DNA of 12,785 bases from Flavobacteriales bacterium UBA2798. Lineage in GTDB: Bacteria; Bacteroidota; Bacteroidia; Flavobacteriales_D; UBA2798. Location of the stretch: contig DEHO01000036.1 in assembly GCA_002351955.1 (NCBI GenBank), forward strand, positions 248,379-261,163. The letters are read 5' to 3'. The position numbers and the translations under genes are program-made. Positions within the stretch are counted from its first letter, which is position 1; each line of letters starts with the position of its first letter. The notes under the pieces are model-generated. The model was given only the letters and a program-made list of their open reading frames with translations, did no database searches and had not been told where the DNA came from. Shown here piece by piece: positions 5,484-11,746 of the stretch.

Positions 5484-7571
5484 ATGAAAAAGCTGCTCAC
5501 ACTGGTTCTTACGCTTTCATTGTTTAGCGCATTGGCTCAACAAAAGGATATGCCATTTGAAAAAGATCTTTTCAAGGACCGCAAAGATGAATTTAAAACC
5601 GCAAAAAAAGCTTTTGAAGCCGGAGAGGAATTTTTTAAGCAGTATCAATTCGATAAAGCGGAAGTGGAATTTGATAAGGCCTATGCCTTTAATCCGAATT
5701 ATTCGAAGTTGAATTATTACCTCGGAATGTGTGTTTTGAACTCTTCTTATAAGTTCAAAGCCTTGAACTATTTCAAAAAAGCTTACGAGCTCAACCCAAA
5801 TGTTGCGCCTGAAATCAATTTGCTTATTGGAATTGGTTATCATATCAATGGTGATTGGGATAACGGGATTAAGCATTATGAGTATCATAAAAAAGTACTC
5901 AATCCAAAAAACACAGATACCCTTGAATACATCAATAAGAAAATTAGTGAATGCAAAACCGGGAAAGATTTGGTTGCAAAACCAAAACGTGTTTGGGTAG
6001 ATAATCTGGGTAAGAATGTGAACACGGAGTTTCCGGAATATGGACCATTTATTTCTGCTGACGAATCAGTTATTATTTACACCGGTCGTCGCAGTGATAC
6101 CCGAGGAGGAAAGAAGGATGAAGGAGATGGTAAATTCTTCGAGGACATCTATTTATCGAAAAGAAATCCGAAAAACGGAGAATGGGAGAAGGCAATTAAT
6201 ATTGGTGAGAATATCAATACCGAAAATCACGATGCGCCTTCCGGACTTTCGCCCGATGGTAAATTGCTTTATATTTTTTATGGCTGGAAAGGCGGAGGAG
6301 ATATTTATCAGTCCAAGTTGAAGGATGGTCAATACGGTAAACCCGAAAAGCTATCAAGCAATGTAAGCTCGAAGTATTACGAGTCCTCTGCATCTGTTTC
6401 TTTCGATGGTAAAGAATTGTATTTCGCTTCGGAACGTCCTGGTGGATTTGGCGGTGAAGACATTTATGTTTCTCGTTGGGATGAAAAGAAAAAAGAATGG
6501 GGTCCGGCTGAGAATCTAGGTGCCAACATTAATACCAAATACAGAGAAACAGGTGTATTCCTACACCCTGATGGTGAAACAATGTATTTTTCTTCACAAG
6601 GTCATAGTACTATGGGTGGCTTTGATATTTTCATGAGCAAACGTGATGAGAAAGGTGTTTGGGGAGCTCCGGTAAACATTGGATATCCGATCAATTCTCC
6701 TGATGATGATGTGTTCTTTGTGGTTTCAGGTAGTGGTCGCTACGGTTATTATTCCTCTTTCCGTCAGGATGGTTATGGCGAAAAGGATTTGTATCGTATT
6801 ACATTCCTTGGACCGGAAAAACCACCAATTCCTTCCACGGAGGATAACCTTATCGCTTCACTTGTTAATCCAGTTCGCGAAATCGTTATTGAACCCAAAG
6901 TTGAGGTTAGCACTGTAAATCTTGCCATACTTAAAGGGATAATACGTGATGCAAGAACACTTCAGCCACTCGAAGCAAAACTTGAGTTGATCGATAATGA
7001 TAAGAACGAGCTTGTAACAACTTTAACCAGTGACTCCAAATCAGGTGCTTATTTGGTTACCATACCAGCAGGAAAAAATTATGGTATTTCTGTTAAAGCT
7101 GAAGGTTATCTTTTCCACTCCGAAAACGTTGACATTCCAAAAGCTTCGGGTTACAAAGAGTACGAGAAGAATGTGGATCTGAAGAAAGTAGAAGTTGGAC
7201 AAACGATTGTATTGCGTAATATTTTCTTCGATTATGATAAAGCAACACTTCGTGATGCATCCAGAAACGAGCTGGAGCGTTTAATCAAACTCTTAAACGA
7301 AAACCCAACTCTTCGTATTGAAATCAGCGGGCATACCGATACACAAGGTGATGCAACCTATAACCAAAAGCTTTCTGAAAACAGAGCGAAGGCTGTTGTT
7401 GAGTATCTTGTTCGTGCCGGAATAAGTGCAAGCAGATTGGAATACAAAGGCTATGGCGAATCGAAAACACAGATTTCCGAAGCTGATATTCTTAAAATGA
7501 AAACAAAAACAGAACGCGAAGATGCCCACCAGCAGAACCGTCGAACAGAATTTAAAATCCTTTCAAAATAA
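5484..7571 (+). CDS. PorE-like TPR/PD40/OmpA periplasmic protein
   Basis: 695 residues from the ATG at 5484, chosen for its AGGAGG site; the ATG at 5463 would add seven residues. Domains in order: signal peptide (1-19, ending ALAQ); TPR region (about 36-130); five PD40-type propeller repeats (about 183-440) with motifs such as GLSPDGKLLY, SVSFDGKELYF and LHPDGETMYFSS, several followed by DIYxS; a carboxypeptidase-regulatory-like beta domain (about 481-565); and a C-terminal OmpA domain (about 571-693). In the OmpA domain GHTD (Asp619) and LSENRA (Arg634) match the diaminopimelate-binding pair that holds OmpA proteins to peptidoglycan. The domain order is that of PorE, which anchors the type IX secretion system to the wall. 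PorE is a lipoprotein, whereas no lipobox cysteine is visible here, and Bacteroidota carry several paralogues of this build, so a direct role in secretion is unproven. No PorP/SprF-like partner is visible in the window. Confidence 0.92.
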   Translation: MKKLLTLVLTLSLFSALAQQKDMPFEKDLFKDRKDEFKTAKKAFEAGEEFFKQYQFDKAEVEFDKAYAFNPNYSKLNYYLGMCVLNSSYKFKALNYFKKAYELNPNVAPEINLLIGIGYHINGDWDNGIKHYEYHKKVLNPKNTDTLEYINKKISECKTGKDLVAKPKRVWVDNLGKNVNTEFPEYGPFISADESVIIYTGRRSDTRGGKKDEGDGKFFEDIYLSKRNPKNGEWEKAINIGENINTENHDAPSGLSPDGKLLYIFYGWKGGGDIYQSKLKDGQYGKPEKLSSNVSSKYYESSASVSFDGKELYFASERPGGFGGEDIYVSRWDEKKKEWGPAENLGANINTKYRETGVFLHPDGETMYFSSQGHSTMGGFDIFMSKRDEKGVWGAPVNIGYPINSPDDDVFFVVSGSGRYGYYSSFRQDGYGEKDLYRITFLGPEKPPIPSTEDNLIASLVNPVREIVIEPKVEVSTVNLAILKGIIRDARTLQPLEAKLELIDNDKNELVTTLTSDSKSGAYLVTIPAGKNYGISVKAEGYLFHSENVDIPKASGYKEYEKNVDLKKVEVGQTIVLRNIFFDYDKATLRDASRNELERLIKLLNENPTLRIEISGHTDTQGDATYNQKLSENRAKAVVEYLVRAGISASRLEYKGYGESKTQISEADILKMKTKTEREDAHQQNRRTEFKILSK

Positions 7572-7576
7572 AATCG

Positions 7577-7604
7577 AGCGGTCCCAATCGGGACCGCTTA
7601 ATTT
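7577..7604 (+). terminator. Perfect 9-bp hairpin with T-rich tail, probable intrinsic terminator
   Basis: AGCGGTCCC (7577-7585) pairs perfectly with GGGACCGCT (7590-7598) around an AATC loop, followed by TTAATT. It begins five bases after the TAA of the OmpA-family gene, the usual place for a terminator. It also lies only 11 bases before the ATG of the GWxTD gene, so it would sit in that gene's leader if transcription reads through. The tail is T-rich but interrupted by AA, so termination may be partial. Confidence 0.75.
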
Positions 7605-7609
7605 ATAAT

Positions 7610-8866
7610 ATGAATTCAATACGCTTTTTTTGGGTTGTATGTTTTGCTTGTGTGTTTTCAGCGCAGGCTTCAGGACAAAGGGTTATCCGTACCGATCAGC
7701 AAAGAACAAAAGCTGATCCCGTCAAACCCGATGTTGTTGTTTACCATTCCTCATTGGATTATTCTGAAGTTCATTTTCGGATTTCCTCAAGAGATATTAT
7801 GTATGCACGTACAGAGTCAGGCGAATTCACAGCTCATTTGGTTGTGAATTACCGCTTGTTCACGCTCGAAAGTGTAAAACAGGTTGTTGATAGTGGTACG
7901 CTAACAATTAACGACACCAAAAGCGATGTTTGGGAAAAATTTATTGGCGGCAGTTTTAAAGTTAAAATGCCACAAGGATCAACCTATTCTTTGAAGATTC
8001 AATTTGTTGATAAGAAAAAAAATTCTTCAATGGAATTGAATATTACTGCAGATAAGAAAGAGTATTTTAATCGGCAGAATTTCTTATTACGATCATCGGA
8101 AGTAGTGAATTGCTCACCTTACTTGCAGCAGCGGAATGTGAGTGTAGAATCACCATTTCATAAGGGAAAACAGTTTTGGGTCCGGGTTTACAGACGATCA
8201 TTTTCACTAGCGCCTCCACCATTTTCAGAACAGCGCTTGCAACAGTTTAAATATGAAGCCGACAGTATTTACCAGGTTCGGATGGATGAGCAGGGAAAAT
8301 TTAACCTGATTTTACCTGAAGGAGGATTTGTACACATTGTTCCCGATACTTCATCGCGTGTTGGATTGTCTTTATTCCATTTCCCAAAGTATTTCCCACG
8401 CGTAATGACTCCCGATGCTTTGATCGAACCCCTCCGGTATATCTGTAGTTCTGAGGAATTTAAAACGTTGAGAACAGCCATCGATCAGAAAAAATCCATC
8501 GATCAGTTTTGGTTGGATCGGTCTTCCAGTCGTGAAAGAGCCCGAGAATTGATCCGCAATTATTACAACAGAGTGCAGGAATCAAATCGCAGGTATTCAA
8601 GTTACCTTGAAGGTTGGAAAACCGACAGAGGGATGATTTATCTGATTTTTGGCGAACCGGCTTTTATCGATCGTACAACAGATAGTGAAACATGGATTTA
8701 TGGTGATCGTTTCAGCACGGCAAGTTTGCGCTTTAATTTTTTGAAAATTCAAAACCCCTTTTCCGATAATGATTTTCTATTGCAACGCATGCCGGTTTAT
8801 AAACCGGAGTGGTACAAGGCGGTTGATGTTTGGAGAAGTGGTAGGGTATATTATTATTTGAATTGA
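7610..8866 (+). CDS. Exported GWxTD-domain protein
   Basis: 418 residues. A signal peptide at 1-23 (cleavage near ASGQ) predicts export; no lipobox. The C-terminal third contains the family hallmark GWKTD at residues 335-339 in the context LEGWKTDRGMIYLIFGEP, followed by ETWIYG (360-365). This identifies a GWxTD-domain protein, a family known mainly from Bacteroidota and related phyla and without an assigned biochemical role. Residues 40-150 look like beta-sandwich strands, and 283-330 form charged helices leading into the GWxTD region. The start ATG at 7610 comes 11 bases after a terminator-like hairpin, with no room for a promoter between them. The stop TGA shares its last base with the ATG of rlmB (TGATG), implying translational coupling. 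Why an exported protein is coupled to an RNA methyltransferase is unclear; common genomic order in the phylum would be the test. Confidence 0.9.
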   Translation: MNSIRFFWVVCFACVFSAQASGQRVIRTDQQRTKADPVKPDVVVYHSSLDYSEVHFRISSRDIMYARTESGEFTAHLVVNYRLFTLESVKQVVDSGTLTINDTKSDVWEKFIGGSFKVKMPQGSTYSLKIQFVDKKKNSSMELNITADKKEYFNRQNFLLRSSEVVNCSPYLQQRNVSVESPFHKGKQFWVRVYRRSFSLAPPPFSEQRLQQFKYEADSIYQVRMDEQGKFNLILPEGGFVHIVPDTSSRVGLSLFHFPKYFPRVMTPDALIEPLRYICSSEEFKTLRTAIDQKKSIDQFWLDRSSSRERARELIRNYYNRVQESNRRYSSYLEGWKTDRGMIYLIFGEPAFIDRTTDSETWIYGDRFSTASLRFNFLKIQNPFSDNDFLLQRMPVYKPEWYKAVDVWRSGRVYYYLN

Positions 8867-9630
8867 TGGAGTACAACGATAAAGATAATCCCGATTTGTT
8901 ATTCGGAACACGTGCAGTTATTGAAGCTGTTCGGTCAGGCAGAGAGATCAACAAAATCATGGTTCAGCGTGGTCTGAGTAATGAGTTATTTAATGAACTC
9001 AAAAATGAATTACGGGGATCTGAGATTCAAATTCAGTTTGTACCCTCTGAGAAACTAAATCGTCTTACCCGAAAGAATCACCAGGGTGTAATTGGTTTTG
9101 TTAGTCCTGTTTCTTATTCCCGAATTGAGGATCTCTTACCTATTGTATTTGAAGAAGGCAGGGTACCGCTTTTTGTAATCCTCGATCGAATAACTGATGT
9201 AAGAAATTTTGGTGCCATCTGCCGTACTGCAGAATGTATGGGTGCGGATGCTGTAATTATTCCCTCGCGTGGAGGTGCTCAGATCACTTCTGATGCAGTA
9301 AAAACATCTGCCGGTGCATTGAATCGGCTTCCTGTTTGCAAAGAAGATAATTTGAAAAAAACCATTCATTATTTGGCTGCAAGCGGAATCAAGGTGGTAT
9401 CGTGTACCGAAAAAGCAGAGCTGGAATTATCGGGATCTGATTTAACTGTTCCGCTTTGTATTATTATGGGTTCAGAAGAAGATGGTATTTCAGGAGAATA
9501 TTTAAAACTGAGTGATGAACGGGTGAAAATCCCAATGGCAGGATCTATCGCTTCCCTTAATGTATCGGTTGCCGCAGGGATGATGCTTTACGAAGTGACA
9601 CGGCAGAGAATTTCTGTATTGCAGCAATGA
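8866..9630 (+). CDS. rlmB: 23S rRNA/tRNA 2'-O-ribose methyltransferase, RlmB/TrmH family
   Basis: 254 residues; the ATG at 8866 overlaps the preceding TGA by one base (the TTG at 8863 is a weaker alternative). Cytosolic SPOUT methyltransferase that moves a methyl group from S-adenosylmethionine to the 2'-OH of a guanosine; in E. coli RlmB the target is G2251 of 23S rRNA. An N-terminal L30e-like substrate-binding domain (about 8-80, LLFGTRAVIEA to QGVIGFV) precedes the knotted SPOUT domain with all three motifs: motif 1 LDRITDVRNFGAICRTAE (Asn114, Arg120), motif 2 IIMGSEEDGIS (200-209) and motif 3 IPMAGSIASLNVSVAAGMML (223-241). The conserved AGAL segment before motif 2 also fits RlmB. Paralogues methylating other rRNA or tRNA positions look similar, so the exact nucleotide is inferred. 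The 3' end overlaps the next gene by four bases (ATGA). Confidence 0.93.
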   Translation: MEYNDKDNPDLLFGTRAVIEAVRSGREINKIMVQRGLSNELFNELKNELRGSEIQIQFVPSEKLNRLTRKNHQGVIGFVSPVSYSRIEDLLPIVFEEGRVPLFVILDRITDVRNFGAICRTAECMGADAVIIPSRGGAQITSDAVKTSAGALNRLPVCKEDNLKKTIHYLAASGIKVVSCTEKAELELSGSDLTVPLCIIMGSEEDGISGEYLKLSDERVKIPMAGSIASLNVSVAAGMMLYEVTRQRISVLQQ

Positions 9631-10085
9631 AACGCTACCTCTTTGCAATACTCTTTTTAGCAGCATGTTCTTCCGAGCATGAATTAGGCCGGCTAGAAGG
9701 TTCGTGGAGGGAAGACTCAGGAACGGAAACGTTTTTTCTGGAAGATTGGACGATGAATGCTGACAATTCGCTGAGCGGACTAGGACGAATGTGTTCCGGA
9801 AAAGATACGCTCTCGATGGAGCGGCTGAGGATTGAAAAGAAAAATGATACATGGCATTACAGGGTGTTTCTTCAAACCGAAAGCGGCGAAGTAAATACCG
9901 ATTTTAAATTGATGAATTCAATACAGGGAGACTCATTGGTATTTGAGAACAAAGAGAATGACTTTCCTGCACAAATTATTTATGTATTTCTGGGGAAAGA
10001 TGAGTTAACAATCTACCTCAATCCTGCTTCATTTAATTCCACTGATAAGCCAATTGTGTTGCATATGTTACGCATTGGTAAGTGA
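9627..10085 (+). CDS. Small lipoprotein with DUF6265-like domain
   Basis: 152 residues. A short lipoprotein signal ends in LFLAAC, so Cys14 should be lipidated and the protein anchored to a membrane facing the periplasm. The body (about 20-125) has the pattern L-x-G-S-W, then E-D-W-T-M with L-S-G-L-G, then K-D-T-L with E-x-L-R-I, and finally VFENKENDFPAQIIY. This matches my recollection of the DUF6265 family, a small beta-barrel-like domain of unknown function in Bacteroidota, whose members usually end in FENPEHDFP followed by hydrophobic residues. The start ATG overlaps the rlmB stop (ATGA), so translation is probably coupled to rlmB. The 3' end overlaps the converging 512-residue gene by 18 bases. 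No function can be assigned. Confidence 0.82.
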   Translation: MKRYLFAILFLAACSSEHELGRLEGSWREDSGTETFFLEDWTMNADNSLSGLGRMCSGKDTLSMERLRIEKKNDTWHYRVFLQTESGEVNTDFKLMNSIQGDSLVFENKENDFPAQIIYVFLGKDELTIYLNPASFNSTDKPIVLHMLRIGK

Positions 10086-11606
10086 TCGTGCGCGTACTGC
10101 TTCCGCAAAGCTGATATTTTTGCGTTTGCTTTCTAACCACGAAAGAATATCAACATATTCCAGAATTACCTGCTCTATAGGGTTGTTTAAAAGTTCTCTG
10201 AATTCCTGGTACATCTCTTCGTAAATCTCTTTTCGCTCCATATCAGAATTGCTTCTGATTAGTTTTCTTAAATGTTTGATAAATACAGTTTCAGACTGAT
10301 AATCTTTTTCTTTTTTATTCAGATATCGCACGGTCGATTTTACAGTGTATTCCAGCAAATCGTAGTTGCCAAGTTCCAGGTGAATGAGAAGATTAAATAC
10401 ACGGGCGAAATTGAACACATCACGACGTAATGTTTGTTCATTCATGTTGAGTACATCATTGATCCATTGCAAGGCTTCCTTGTAATCACCTGCTCCAAAA
10501 TATGCGTAGGAAATGGTATAGGTAAATAGAAGTCGTTGCTCTTTGTTAATACGCTCACCGTATTTATCCATTGCAGAATTTACGTCCTTGGAAAGTTCAA
10601 TCGCCTTACGGAAGTCACCGGTTTTATTAAGAAGCATAAGCTGGGCAATATGGGTGGAAGTAAATATTTTTACTTCCATCTCAAGGGAGTCAAACCCATC
10701 CTCTTCTTTAAGGTCAACAAGTACTTTGATCAAGTTGTTTGCTGCTTCAATATTGTTGGTGTCAATATAACCGTAAAGTAAACTGGTAAGAGTTTTTAAA
10801 TAGCGTTTTGCCAGATCGGTTCTGATGTGTGGGTTTTTGTCAAAAATTTCTTTGGTCTTCAAAAAGAAGGTGAATGCATCCTGATACTGACGGTTTGTAG
10901 TAGCACATAATCCTTTGATGTAATAGCAAATGGTTGAGGCCCGTGCTGACAGTGCTGTGTTTTTTCCTTTGATGAGGTGATAGTCTTCGATTTCTTGCAC
11001 AATCGCCCGCTCTTCTTCATTGTGCGCAAAGCCTTCACGACGGAATACAAAGTTGATCCTTGAAAAAATAATATGGTACTCTGCCAGATTGCGAAGTTTT
11101 TCAATGCATTGCGTTTCTTCTTCTACCAAAGCATTTAAATCCTTATCAAACTCACCGGATTCATAATCCTCCTCGAGGAGTTGTTTCTCAATATTGATGA
11201 GTTCAAACTGATAATAGAATTTTTCATGTTCGATTGCAAGTTTTTTTGAGCGCTGTAAAAATTTATGGCATTCCTTGTACAGGCCTTTCTTAAAGAGTAT
11301 TTCAATGTTTTTTATTTCCTGCCTTAAAATTGAACTAATGGAATTATCAGCATGGTACGAACGCAGACTTTTCAGAATCAGTTTGTACAAATGATTCTTT
11401 TCAGATGGGAAATGCCGTATAAACGTTTCCCCGTTGAATTGATTTTTGATGGACTCTTCATCATATTCCTGTTGTTTGTCGATGGAGTCGAAAATCTTGA
11501 GATAATTCTTTTCTCCTTCCTGAAGCGAAGAGCTGAGTTTGAAGAAGCGTTTCTCCGATTTCGTAAGAGACTTTATCAATTCGAAGAGTTCCGTGCTGGG
11601 TTTCAT
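10068..11606 (-). CDS. Hypothetical cytoplasmic all-helical (TPR-like) protein
   Basis: 512 residues, no signal peptide, no membrane segment. The sequence is rich in charged amphipathic helices throughout, consistent with an alpha-solenoid; helix pairs resembling TPRs are recognisable around 215-245 (GLCATTNRQYQDAFTFFLKTKEIF) and 355-395 (YAYFGAGDYKEALQWINDVL). The N-terminus has a distinctive ELFELIKSLTKSEKRFFKL motif (residues 6-24), which I recall from widespread unannotated Bacteroidota proteins of about 500 residues. No catalytic motif, DNA-binding domain or nucleotide-binding loop is visible. The start ATG at 11606-11604 has AGGA five bases upstream. Transcribed alone on the minus strand, it converges on the lipoprotein gene (18-base overlap) and diverges from the CocE-type hydrolase gene. 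A protein-binding scaffold is the most that can be inferred. Confidence 0.85.
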   Translation of the reverse strand: MKPSTELFELIKSLTKSEKRFFKLSSSLQEGEKNYLKIFDSIDKQQEYDEESIKNQFNGETFIRHFPSEKNHLYKLILKSLRSYHADNSISSILRQEIKNIEILFKKGLYKECHKFLQRSKKLAIEHEKFYYQFELINIEKQLLEEDYESGEFDKDLNALVEEETQCIEKLRNLAEYHIIFSRINFVFRREGFAHNEEERAIVQEIEDYHLIKGKNTALSARASTICYYIKGLCATTNRQYQDAFTFFLKTKEIFDKNPHIRTDLAKRYLKTLTSLLYGYIDTNNIEAANNLIKVLVDLKEEDGFDSLEMEVKIFTSTHIAQLMLLNKTGDFRKAIELSKDVNSAMDKYGERINKEQRLLFTYTISYAYFGAGDYKEALQWINDVLNMNEQTLRRDVFNFARVFNLLIHLELGNYDLLEYTVKSTVRYLNKKEKDYQSETVFIKHLRKLIRSNSDMERKEIYEEMYQEFRELLNNPIEQVILEYVDILSWLESKRKNISFAEAVRARSLTNA

Positions 11607-11746
11607 AGGATTCCTGCAATTAAAGCCTGTAAGAAGGTGTTTTTCTGTGTTTAAAGATAAGAAATCAAGATAAAGGAATCAAGCACTCAAAGTTTCCCCA
11701 TTCGACTTCTTTTATTTCAATGATAAGCGAAGTATATTTGATAGTT
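11607..11746. other. Divergent intergenic region, 140 bases
   Basis: This AT-rich gap separates the minus-strand helical protein gene from the plus-strand hydrolase gene and must carry both promoters. The clear element is TATATTTG at 11733-11740 for the hydrolase. For the minus strand I find only weak candidates: TTTAATTG close to the start (two mismatches to TAnnTTTG) and TATCATTG at 11725-11718 (one mismatch). I see no convincing hairpin, operator palindrome or small ORF. Confidence 0.6.
11733..11740 (+). promoter_or_regulatory. Candidate -7 promoter box TATATTTG for the CocE-type hydrolase
   Basis: TATATTTG matches the Bacteroidota -7 consensus TAnnTTTG exactly and ends six bases before the ATG at 11747. 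No TTTG is present at the -33 position; only T-rich sequence (TTTTATTT, 11710-11717) lies there. If used, the transcript would have little or no leader. Confidence 0.5.

Noticed and set aside
5517..5888. 123-residue minus-strand ORF inside the OmpA-family gene
   Set aside because: It lies fully antisense to a confidently identified gene, and its Ile/Phe/Lys-rich composition is typical of a frame shadow.
7577..7598. Palindrome as a possible attachment site or regulator-binding operator
   Set aside because: Its place just after a stop codon, GC-rich stem, 4-base loop and T-rich tail fit a transcription terminator better, and no integrase or regulator gene is nearby.
8478..8506. 11-base direct repeat CCATCGATCAG, 18 bases apart, in the GWxTD gene
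   Set aside because: It encodes the repeated IDQ in AIDQKKSIDQF, sits in frame within a helix, and is too short to imply an operator or mobile element.
9502..9852. 116-residue minus-strand ORF across the rlmB/lipoprotein junction
   Set aside because: Both plus-strand genes have clear family motifs and overlapping starts; the antisense ORF has none.
11352..11654. 100-residue plus-strand ORF antisense to the 512-residue gene
   Set aside because: It covers the conserved N-terminal motif of the opposite gene and has a low-complexity Phe/Arg-rich composition.
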